From Cynocephalus volans (lineage: Eukaryota > Chordata > Mammalia > Dermoptera > Cynocephalidae): a stretch of 64,000 nt of DNA. A program made the translations under genes and the position numbers. Below, in pieces: positions 1 to 10,583 of the stretch (within the stretch, counting starts at the first letter, position 1; each line of letters starts with the position of its first letter). The notes beneath the pieces are model-generated. The model was not told the DNA's origin and did no database searches. It worked only from the letters and a program-made list of their open reading frames with translations. Location: the NCBI RefSeq assembly GCF_027409185.1, contig NC_084462.1, positions 16,467,577 through 16,531,576 of the forward strand, in the 5' to 3' direction.

Positions 1-299
1 GGCTACCCGCCTCGGGTGGCTCCCAGACATCTCAAGCTCAACTTCCCCCAAACTGAACTCTGACTTCCCCCACCCCAATCCAGCTCTACCCCCAGCCAGC
101 CCTACACAGTCGCTGGCAACTCTGTCCTGCTAGCGGCTGGGGCCAGAGCCTGAGCACACTCCTTGCCTCTTGCCCTCTCACGACCCATATCCAATCCAGC
201 GGGAAGCCATTGAGCTTGACCCTAAGAATATGTACCAAGGCTGCCCCCGGCTCACCCCCCACTCAGTCATTGTCTCTCCCACCTCCTCTCAGCCATGCT

Positions 300-645
300 T
301 GTCATGTTCCTGTCTCAGGACCTTTGCACTAGCTATTTTTCCAACCTGGGACTCTCTTCTCCCAGATATTTATTTGCCTGATTTGCTCCCTACGTCCTTC
401 AGTTCTTTGATCAGTTACCTTCTCACTGAGGCCTTTCCTTATCACCCTGTTTAACAGTGACCCCCCAAAAAAACTTCCTATCCCCTTCCCTCCCTTACTG
501 TTCAGCACCTGGCATACTAGAGTGAAAGCTCCACGAGGCCAGGAGACTCATCCATTTCATTCCCTGCTATATCCCCAAGCACCTGGAAAGTGCCAAATGC
601 ATAGTAGGTGATCAGTTAACTATCTGCTGAATGACTAAGTCCCCA
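300..645 (+). repeat. L2 LINE 3' end remnant
   Basis: The motif series around CCTTTGCACTAGCTATTTTTCC, GAAAGCTCCACGAGGCC and CATAGTAGGTGATCAGTTAAC matches the familiar 3' end of LINE-2 in sense orientation, old and diverged. Confidence 0.7.
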
Positions 646-1713
646 CCACAGAAGGCTCACCGTCTGATAGGGGAGGTGGAAGTGAATAAAATGGTCATGT
701 CCTCAACACCCATTTTCTCTTTCTCCTGAGCACACTGCTGGAGCAAATCTTCCAGCCTCCCCTACAGGGGTGGAGTCTCGTCTGTTGGCCGGAATTCAAA
801 GGACTCAAAGGAGGACCTGGAAGATGATGAGGATGCAGGTGGAGTGGTTTGGACACTGCAGGGTCAGGCAGAAGGCAGCCTCTGGGTGAGTGAGAAATAA
901 ATGTGGCCTGTGTCAGTTGCTGGAACTTTGGGGCCTGTTTGTTACAGCAACTAGCATTCTTACTCTGACTGATACACACACAAATGCACGATTGCACCGT
1001 GACCTTGCTCCAAGGGGATGTGCGGTGCTGTGAGATAGTAAAACAAGGTCTCCTATCTTTGTCCAGAAGGCTGGGGATGACTTCCCTGGGGAGGGGACAT
1101 GAGAACTGAGACCTGCAGGATAAGTGGGAATTAACTTGTTGAAGAGGAAAGGGCAGAGGGAACAGCATGTGCAAAAGCCCTGCAGCAGGAATAACGGCAC
1201 AGAGCAGCACTCAGGGAATGAAGAAAGGCTGCTATAGCTGGCACAGAGGAACCAGGGAGGAAAGAGTAGGGTTCAGTAGGAGAAAGGGTTAGGGAGGGCA
1301 GGGGGACCTAGCCAGGGCCCCAAATCCAACCTCTTCTATTGATTTTCATGCCCATTGTTTCATGTGATACAGCCACTCTTTAAAAGTGGCTCTACCCCTT
1401 GTGCAGCCCAAGAACCTAAGGTTCTGAGATGAGAATGCCTGATCAGCCAGGCAGAAGCCCCTTCCCCAACACGGTAGGAGAGCTGGGGAGTGGGTCAGCC
1501 AGCTGGTGTTCTGCCTGGGTGGCTGCCCTGGTCTGGGGCAGATTTCCAGGACAGATGGTCTCAGTTTCTCCACTTCCTGCTTCCACATGTTCTGATCCTC
1601 TCAAAGATGACAGAGGGACCACCTGGGGAGGAAGAGGGTATCTCAGGCCATCAGGGTGGCAGGGACAGTGCTGGGACCCAGGGAGGGACGGGGCCCAAGG
1701 CATCGCTCACTTC

Positions 1714-1952
1714 AAAAAGTCAGCTCTGGGGCCGACCCCGTGGCGCACTGGGGAGAGTGCGGCGCTGGGAGCGCGGCAGTACTCCCGCCGCGGGTTCGGA
1801 TCCTATATAGGGATGGCCAGTTCGCTCGCTGGCTGAGCACGGTGCGGCCGGTCACAAAAAGACAAATAAATAAATAAATAAATAAAAAATAATAAAATAA
1901 ATTCCAGCTCCACTTCTTTAAAAAAAAAAAAAAAAAAAAAAGTCAGCTCTGG
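1714..1952 (+). repeat. tRNA-derived SINE (1.5-unit) with perfect target-site duplication
   Basis: A tRNA-like unit starting GGCCGACCCCGTGGCGCAC with a B-box-like GGGTTCGGATCC is followed by part of a second unit (GGATGGCCAGTTCGCTCGC). An AATA-rich stretch and a long A tail follow. The flanks are a perfect 16-bp duplication, AAAAAGTCAGCTCTGG, at 1714-1729 and 1937-1952. The lack of any tRNA-unrelated body fits t-SINE/CYN-type elements. Confidence 0.85.
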
Positions 1953-2569
1953 CTTGCATGTCAGTTTAGCTCCTGGAGGACGACTGGTTGCTGGGCACCC
2001 AGGAGGGGCTGCAATGGTGGGGACACCATGCTGGAGGGGTGGGGAGGGGCCTGTAGACCCTTCAACTGGTGGATTCAGCCCTAAATGACTGTTTCGATCA
2101 AGGCTGATGGACCAAGCTGGTACAGAACCGGTCGCTTGGCCAAACACACTAGACCTGGCAGCCCCTTGAACCTTGAAGGCAGAGGAGGAGGGAACCAGAA
2201 TAGAGGGAACAGAGCCAGTATGAGAGAAAGAACCAAGGGCGGTGTGTGTCCCAGCCCGTGAGGCGTTTCCTGCGGGACTTCTCAGAGCCTTCATCTCCTG
2301 ATGTGTACTGTGACTCTTCAAGGGAGTGAATTCTCTGCACAGCAGTTCCTAAACTGACTAGCCCACAGATCCTTTGTAGGTAGTTGGAGGGTGGGAGTCA
2401 TGCTGGCTTCACAGCAGAGTGTCCAAGGGCCATCCCTCATCCCCCATTCCCAAGGCGAGGGTTGGTGAACAGCTCACTTAGGTGGTTGAGGACACCAATG
2501 CCATCCCTATAGCCCCAGGCAGGAGAGGGAGTGGGAAGCTGTGACACCCCATTTGAAGGGGCCACACAT

Positions 2570-3060
2570 TAATTAATTAGGCCCAATGAATAATGCATGC
2601 CACTTTGGGTATATTAATAGCATATTTATATGGCATGCTATGGATAGTATACATTCTCCTCTGAACATCTCACAAATAATTCACGACCCTGCTCCTTTCC
2701 GGGCCTCCAGGAGAACCTGGCCGGTGCTTCATGCTTCGGCTGGGGTTGCTTCCAACAGCCAAATTTTACATTTCATTATAAATGGCTTTGCTGGGCATGT
2801 CGGTAACTTTTACATTTCCATCCACTTTATTATTAATGGCTCTCCTGAACTGTAGCAGCCCAACGTCGTGCACAATGCGTTATAAATATTTGATCCAGCA
2901 TCTATAGTCTGCCATTTATCATTTATAACGGGTTACAAAAACATTATAAAACATTTACTGCACATTTATAGATCATTTTCGGCTACCACGACGATGTGTT
3001 ATAAATACATTATTAATCCTCCTCACACCATTTATAGGAACCCCTTGTAATGGGGCTTAG
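2570..3060. other. AT-rich block with repeated TTATAAA motifs, unidentified
   Basis: About 490 bp of AT-rich sequence in GC-rich surroundings. TTATAAA or its complement recurs near 2775, 2880, 2923, 2943, 2965, 2999 and 3029, some copies in inverted orientation, along with ATTATTAAT motifs near 2830 and 3011. There is no convincing ORF. It could be an ancient DNA-transposon remnant or a conserved non-coding element; I do not recognise the family. Confidence 0.5.
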
Positions 3061-3254
3061 CCCCTCCAAACTCCTAGTAAACAGAGTGCACAGGGTCTGA
3101 TGATGGGATCCCAGATGGCAGGACCTGGACGGACAGAAGTCCAGCCTGCCTCTGATTGCTGTGTGTCCTTGTCCAGATCACAGCACCTCTCTGTTCATAA
3201 AAGAGATAACAGTGACAGATGTCCGGTACTGAGCATTCTGTGTGCTCACACACA

Positions 3255-3372
3255 TGGTCTTCACAGTCTGTGTGAGGTGCAGGCATATTTTTATGCCCAT
3301 TTTACAGATGAGGAAACAGGCTCAGAGAGGGGAAGCAATTTGCCCAAGGCCACAGCCAGGGAGTGGTGAGCA
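3255..3372. repeat. MIR SINE remnant
   Basis: Contains the MIR core-like run CCATTTTACAGATGAGGAAAC followed by GGCTCAGAGAGG and TTTGCCCAAGGCCACA. Confidence 0.8.
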
Positions 3373-3780
3373 GGTGTCAGAACCCTGGTGTCTGCCATGC
3401 CCCCAGTGTTACCACCTATTCTGGCCTCTGTCCTGGCTGCCCCTCAGCTCCTGCAGCCACATACTCTGCCACCAAAGCCTCTCCTGGCTGGAACCTTGTG
3501 GCCTGTGGGCTCCTGGCTAAATGCTGACCAGGGATGAAAGGGGCCTGAGGGGGTCTTTGGGATGCAGCAACTCCTCCACAACTCCTCAGCTCCAACTCAG
3601 CTACCTAGGGAGTCCCCGGGAACCTGTGTCCCCAGGAGTTAGGTGGCACTAGCAGTCACCCAGGTGTGCAGAGAAGATGGTGGTCAGCAACCTGGCTGCT
3701 TCTCCTGTGCTCTGTAGCTGGAAGTCCTGCTCTAACTCAGTTCCTCTCCCTGCATGTGGCCATGGCAGGGCCAAACCTTG

Positions 3781-3798
3781 CGGGGGGGGGGGGGGGGG
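3781..3798. repeat. G homopolymer, about 18 bases
   Basis: An uninterrupted G run followed by CAGGGGGGAGGG. Such a tract can form a G-quadruplex and is prone to length error in sequencing. Confidence 0.85.
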
Positions 3799-5699
3799 CA
3801 GGGGGGAGGGTATGGCTCCTCCCTGACTCCCTCCCATGCAGACCTCCTGTCTCCCTACCTGGAGCAGCTAGAAGCAGACCTCTCACTGGCTGGATGCCCA
3901 AGGAGCTTCCTCTCTGTGCCAGGCCACCCCTTGCTCTTCACCAGGCTCTACCATCCTCTCCGGGGCCTGACCTTATACCAGTAGGGGCACCAGCAGGAAA
4001 ACCAGGGTTGTGGGCTCACTACCCCACCATCCAAGTTATGGCCCATGAGAGCCCTGTGCCCCCAAATGCAAGTCGATGAGCTGAAGGACCTTGACTGGGA
4101 AACTTCTATTCACGCCTTAAGATCCACTCGACTTGCCACCTTCTCCTGCCTCCCCTGGGGAGAGCTGGTGCCTCCAGTGCCCAGCTATAGGCCTTGTGGA
4201 ATCCAAACTCTGTGTACCCTGTGACCCCAACTGGGCCTGGCACTGGGAGGGTGCCCTTTTGGGTCTGGACTGGTGAAGGGCTTGGGGAGATAACCGGGAC
4301 TTCTAGTTCTGTCTGCCTGTTGTGCCAAATCTTCCTAACAGGTCACCCTCCCAGGAGGGAAGGGGTCATAGTCCCAGGGGGTGGGGGGAGCTCCTCCAGC
4401 CACATCCTCCCCCTGCCAGACACCTGAAATGTCCCTACTCCCTGAGTGGCCCCAGACTAAATGGGTCAGAGTTTTAAGTTGCTCTGAGGAAGGAAGCTGG
4501 GGGAGGGGTGGTGTGCAGGCCCAGGACCACCTGAGCAGCTAGCTCCTACCCTGAACCCCACCCCTCCTTGTGACCTCAGACAACTGTCTGGGCCTCCTTG
4601 CCCTCATCTGTGAAGGGGGGCCACACGCCTAGCCTCCCAGGGTGAATGTGGGGAGTGACCCGGGACAGGGCCTGCTCCAGAGGCGGGGGGCGGGGGCCAG
4701 AGGGGCTGCCCACACTTCTCAGCCCTTTGTTCGGTTGCTGGCTGCTGCCATTTGTCTGGCCTGTCTGAAGGTCAGTCAGTCCCCACCCAGAACTGAAAAT
4801 GAAACTAGGAGGCGTTTGTTTCGAAGCTATGAGGAAGCAGATGAGCTCATCTCCATGACAGAACCTCACCTGGCCCCACCCCCTCCCCACCTGGTGAAGG
4901 AAGCCCACGGACTGACCCAGAGGCTGCACGGAAGGGCTTACAACGCTACCCTTTGACCCTACCTGGACTTGGCTCAGCACCAGCCTCTGGTTTCCCTTCT
5001 CTCCCAGAATGAGGGGAACTGTGGGGCCTGGGGCAGGACCTGCCAGGGCCCCTGGGCCATCTGTAAGGGGAGCTCACTGACATATCCACTGTTGGAATGC
5101 AGTGAGCCCAGAACAGATGGGCGGGGACCTGTCCACGGCAACCCAGTGACAGAGAGGTTCTACTGAGTGGTCCTCATGACTGGTCACCAGAGTCCCTGTG
5201 CCCAATGGCTCTGGAGGGGAGGGGGATGGCCACAGGTGAGGAGCTTTTGGGGGGTCAGAGAGGAGGCTGGGGCATGGGTCAGACTCTGGTGGCCCTTGGT
5301 CCACTGTACGTCCCACTCATTCACCCTGGGCCAGTACCACTACTCCAACCTCCCCACCTTTGCTCTCATGGTCCCCCCATGCCCTCCACACATCCTTCAC
5401 TTGCACAAATTCCAAATCCACCCATTTACTTGTCCAGGCCCAGACAGATCTCCCCTCCCAGAGGTCTTCTCCAGCATGGCTCACAGAGGCACATCCCAGC
5501 TTGGCCAAGGCCAGCTGTGTCCCCTCCATGATGGGGACAGTGCTGGTGCCATCCTCCAGTGGCTGTGAGAGCACTGCTGCCCTGTCTGCCCTTCGGGCAC
5601 AGTTCCTGAGCCCTGGCATCAGCAGCCTGGGGTGTGTGGGATGTCTTGGGCATCAGCATGCACACCTGAGCAGAGGACCCCTTATCTTAGCCCTCACCG

Positions 5700-5840
5700 T
5701 TGCCCAGCCCAGGCCAGGCATTTCACATGGGATGCCTCAGCTTAGCTTAACCTCCACTGCCACACTGGGCAGATGTGAGTGTAGCCCTTGTGATGAGAGG
5801 GAAGCTGAGGCCCAGAGAGGGGAGCTTGGCTCCCCAGGGC
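5700..5840. repeat. MIR SINE remnant
   Basis: Diverged MIR with GGAAGCTGAGGCCCAGAGAG in the conserved position. Confidence 0.55.
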
Positions 5841-8800
5841 CATATGCTCCAGGATGGGAGCCCTGCTCTCAGCTTCCTGCCCATCCTGCCTGTCCTCTCT
5901 CCCCACACCCAATCTGTGATCTGGGCCAACTTCCCAGGGCTCAGCAGGCCACGGGCTGCCCTGAGCCACGCATGAGCAGCCCCACGAAGAGCCCAGGTTT
6001 GAGGCTCGTGGGAGGATGTAGCCTGGCCTTGAGGCTCTTGCTATGGTGACCCCCTCCCTCTCCCTGCCTTCAACCCAGATAAAGAGATTGGATCTCTTTC
6101 CCTCCCTCACTTGCTCAGCACACCCCAGGTGCGTAGACCTTGGCTGGAACAATACCCATCTCCCAGCCTGGCGGAGTGACAAGATGATCCAGGGACTGCC
6201 AGAGACCATGGGGTGCAGGAAGCCCTCCTGGAGGAGGTGCCATGGGAGCCCACAAAGGGAACAGCGAGAAAGAAGGGTGGATTATGGCAGGAGGAAATGT
6301 GGCCTGTTTGAGTTTCAAAGGTTCACAGCTGGGGTGCTGAGCTGGGGGGAGAAGAGTAAGGATCCAGAAAGTTCTGACTGGGTTGCACCCATGGCCCCCT
6401 TGCTGGGCCTCCCTGGAGCTGCCTGTCCGGCCTATGCCCTCTGACTGCTGAGCCACACTCTGGTCTGTAGGTCAAAGGCCCATGTGGAGGCCCAGGAGAG
6501 GCAGCCAGCCACCCAGGCACTGGAGTTTGGATTCAGGGGCAGGTGGGCTTGGAGGGCTCCCCAGGCTCTGAGCTCACGCTGTATCAGAGGGGAGCAGGTC
6601 ATGCCTCCCTGCCAACCCCCAGCAGACAGGTAAACATGGGGACCATGAAGGGGAGCATGACCTGTGTCCTCCACACACCGGTTGACCGCCCACATCACGC
6701 TCACTGGCACACACCTCACCACACACACCCCTGCTCCCTGGGGCCTGGGGGACATCCACATCTGTGCCCAGCATCTGCTAAGCTTTTTGAGCCCCCTTTC
6801 CCCACATAAGCCACAAGGCCCTGAGCCCCAGCTGGTGACCACTCCCGCTGCCTATGGGGCTCCACCTGCCCAAGCTCGGGGCCTGGGGCAGGCTCTGGCT
6901 CCAGGGCCCTGGCATTCAAATTTCAGCTCAGCCCCTCACCAGCTGGAGACCTGGAGCTGGCACTCCACTTCCCTGAGCCCGTTGCCTTATGTGTATGACA
7001 TAGATGGTGGTAACCGAGGGCTGGAGCTCAGCATAGGCCTGGACGGCACTGACAGCACCAGCGCCACCTTGGGAGCACCTGCGGCGTGACAACAAGCCCG
7101 GGGCAGTGGCAACATGGGCACACACAGTCGGCCCAGCCCAGGCCCAGCTTTACTCAACACGTCTTCACGTGAACTCTCTTCCACGCTGCCCAGTATCCCC
7201 TGGGTAAACCAAATGGATGTCTCCAGCCCCCTTTTGCCAAATTTAATGTGCCAGCGACTGGCCTGGCATTGGGAACATTGGCAGATAAATCCCTGAGAGG
7301 GGCTTGGGCGTCTTGGGGCTGTACTGTCCACACTGCAGCCTGCCTCCCCATACCCGCTAGGCCCCCAAACGATTCAGTCTTTGCCAATCTGAAGGTGGAA
7401 ACTGTCCTGGGGCTGCCGTCACCCTCGTTTCTCTCCTGGACATTCCCTCGGCCTGCCCTACGCTCCTTTCTGTTGCATGAAGAATGCCATTTGTGCAATG
7501 AGCCTGCGAGCCAGGAGCGAGGAAAAGCAGGACCATGTGGACACAGCCCAGAGGCTGAGGCCCACCTGTGTCCAGCCTCCAAACGCAGGCCTCAGCACTG
7601 ACGTTGGCAGGACCAGGCAGGAGAGTCCCCTCAGGGCCTGCTCTCTGCGTCTGCCCTCAGGGCCTGCTCCTCCTCAGGGGCCTCGCTGCCTCCTGAGCCT
7701 GTCATCGCCTCACACACCCCAGTTGTCAGGAGAAGGAAATGCTGGAAGCGGCAGTGTTATGGGGGCCGATGGCTCCAGCTCCCAACTTCCTTTCCACTGA
7801 GTCCCCAGCATTTTCCTGAAATTCTGGGGCCCTGCCTGTCTTCTCAACCATAGAGGGAATATACTCCCCCAACCCTCCAGGTGGCTGAGATTCTGTGGTG
7901 GCACTTAGATGTGTCAATGGCTGTTACCCAAGCCTGTGGGGGGGGGCAGGGGAGGTGGGGAACGACAGGTGGCATTATGTTAAGTGACATGATGAAAAGG
8001 GGGTGTTTTGAACATGGCAATTCCAGACTTGGCACAGCACCCGCCACTTCCCAATTGAACAGGTAGGGTAGCAGAACGCCTCCATGCTGTGGAAATTCAG
8101 GAAGCCCAGCCCTTTTCTAGGTCTCTTTTGTCCCTTTTGGGGGTGGGATGCTGGCACTCTAACCCCAGGGGCAGCCCCAGTTCCACGTGCCCTGTGCCAG
8201 ACACTGTAAGCCACAGAGTGAGGGGACAACCAGGCCAGGAAAGCTGAAAACAAGCACAGCCTGGAAGGGGGGCCTGCAGCTTCGGGAAGGAGGCAGGTGG
8301 GGGAAGGACCAGCTGTGGACAGAGGCACGGAGGGTGGAACACAGCGGTGGCCAAGGGCAGAGGGGGCAGAGAGGCCAGCTTGGCAGGAGATGGGGGAGCT
8401 GGAAATGGGGCTGGCTCTGAGCACAGGCTGGCAGGCTGCACAGCGAGGGGCAGAAAGGACCTAGAGAGGAAAAGTTAAGGGACCAGTCAGCCTGCCCTAC
8501 GCCCATGCCCGTGCCATGTGGAGGGGTGTCACTGCTGTCCCCAGGTCTGGACAAGGATAGGGCAGAGAAGGAATCACCTCACACACTAGGGGCCTCTGCA
8601 GGGCACTGGGGGCAAGGATGAAGGTCAGCAGTCCTGCACACCTGGGCATGGAGGCCACTCAGTGGCCCCTGGTCATATGCCCCTCACTCCCCAGCCAACC
8701 TGGGCTTCCAAGTCACTCCCACAGCAGTCTCCAGCCCCCTGCCCCCAGGAGCCACTAGCAGCCAGCCACAGGCAGCATGTCTGGCAATAAACCCAACACT

Positions 8801-9120
8801 CACTCACTCACCCTACCTGGACATCGTCCTTGGACCTGCACTGCCTTGCAGGATTCTGGGGAGCGTGAACAAGCAGGTGCAGGGGCAGCCAGCACAAGGC
8901 CCACATGAAGGTGAACTGGGGCGGGTGGGCCAGGCCTGTGGCCCCCGATGGCTGGAGTGGAGTGGGGGCTCTGGGCCCAGAGCCCTTGCTGCCTGACTTG
9001 CAGTGCATCTGTCTGAGGACGTCTCCAGAGGCCAAGGCATCTTTAAGAAACTTCTGGCCTCACACCCACCCCAAGGGGTTGGTAGGCAGGGGGTGGCATG
9101 GTGCTGGGGAAGGCCCTGGG

Positions 9121-9146
9121 TTTTTATTTATTTATTTATTTATTTA
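9121..9146. repeat. (TTTA)n microsatellite
   Basis: About six tandem TTTA units. Confidence 0.85.
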
Positions 9147-9336
9147 ACTACAGTGCTCCCTGGTGGTCTTGATGGACCCAGCTGAGCAGAAGGCTGCCTG
9201 AGCTGCACTGGGGCCAGGGAGCCTGCCAACTGCAGGGTGCCAATGGGGAGCAGCGGTGTGCCTAGAAAAGTCCTCTGGCTGCTGTGAGCATGGAAGGGGC
9301 GGGAACAGCTTTCATCACCACTTTTTTAAAAAATTA

Positions 9337-9413
9337 AGCCTACAGTACCCAGTATTCCCAAGTGGGCAATATCCCATCCAAGTACTAAGCAGGCCCAACC
9401 CTGCTTAGCTTCC
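9337..9413 (-). pseudogene. 5S rRNA pseudogene fragment (3' part)
   Basis: The minus strand reads GGAAGCTAAGCAGGGT, then TTAGTACTTGGATGGGA, then GGGAATACTGGGTACTGTAG. This matches roughly the last 75 nt of vertebrate 5S rRNA, with a few substitutions and an extra ACTTG. It is 5'-truncated, so the first half of the internal promoter is missing. A short T/A-rich stretch follows the 3' end. It looks like a retrotransposed fragment, or the head of a 5S-derived SINE, and is not expected to be functional. Confidence 0.85.
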
Positions 9414-10119
9414 AATTTGAAGGGAAGGAAACCAGCTGGGAAGAACACCTGGGTGCGGTCTGGTGTGGCCAAATTCCTGAGCCCAATGCTGCAGAAAGGG
9501 AGCATGGCCGTCGTCACACTTGGTAACAGGCACGAGGATACTCTGCTGGGTGGTGCCCCCACAGCTGCACCCTGGGGATACTTGCTGACCCCAACCCCTT
9601 CGGGTTTGCTCCCCACACTTCTAGTGGATGGGAACTGTGCTGGTACAGGAGGCACCACTGGCTGCTTGGGACTGTCTGGCACTGACTCCCTCAACTGAGC
9701 TCCTGGAGTGACACCCACAGCTGAGGATCTCAGGGCCCTGTCGACCCTTGTGTGGTGAGAAGGGGAGACTGGTCAGCCCCACTCAGCCCCATACCCTTGT
9801 GTGGTCTGACAAGGTTGACCCACCAACAGAGAACTAGGGCCAGGCAGGTGCCCAGGGGCCAGAGCAAAAGGAGGCAGTAGCTGTCCCCTCCTGCCCCTTC
9901 CTCTCTTCTGCCTGAGAGGGGAGGGCTATGACTGGTTGGGACAGCCAAGCAGCCAGAGACTCCCCAACCCCCTGAACACCCATGGGAGCAAGCTAGTCCG
10001 CGGGGAGAGAGGCCTGCCTCAGTCTCCACCTCTCAGGATCCTGCTTAACTCCCTGGTTTCTCAGGGGTGGAGAACCAAGACCAGGGGGCAACACAGGACA
10101 CCAGACAGTCTACACACGG

Positions 10120-10467
10120 GAAATTAATGTTTCATTTAAAATCAGCCCCTCGCCATGCCTCACTGGGACACCAGCCTCTCCTGGTGGCTGGGCAGTTCCC
10201 TCCCACTGCCCTGTAGCAGGGCCACAACCTGGAAGTTGGTGAGGCCTTGGTAGACAGCCACCTCCCATGGGAGCAGCTGGCCTGGGAGCCATCACTGTGG
10301 GCTCTGAGTGCTGCTCCCAGCCCCTGCCCAGCCTCAGGTTGGTTTGGTGCCCCCACCCCCTCCTGGGCGAGACCACCAGTGGGCCATTTCTCCTGGGCTT
10401 GGCCTTGGGGACCCCAACAACGTGCTGAAGGACCAGGGACTGGTGTGTGGGTGGGGCTGCTTCAGGT
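10120..10467 (-). other. INTS1: INTS1 3' UTR (approximate end)
   Basis: GC-rich sequence after the stop codon, followed at about 10125-10143 by an AT-rich element (TTTTAAATGAAACATTAA on the minus strand). No AATAAA or ATTAAA hexamer occurs on the minus strand here. The 3' end near 10,120 is inferred from this abrupt AT-rich element and from the usual short INTS1 3' UTR. Confidence 0.5.
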
Positions 10468-10583
10468 TCACATCACGGCCTCCATGTGCAGAATCTTCAG
10501 GGCCTCGGAGATCTGCGCACTGGTGTCCACTTGGCCATACATACCCACCAAGAAGGCCCGGTGCAGCAACACGGGTGCATGCT
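10468..10583 (-). CDS. INTS1: INTS1 coding exon 47 (stop codon)
   Basis: Residues 2155-2192 ([18 protein letters not shown], ending HMEAVM) and a TGA stop at 10468-10470. Acceptor TCCAACAG|AGCATG. Confidence 0.95.

Noticed and set aside
1-10100. Exons or promoter of MICALL2, expected next to INTS1 from the human gene order
   Set aside because: No exon with recognisable MICALL2 protein sequence and no CpG island was found. The gene probably begins just outside the window.
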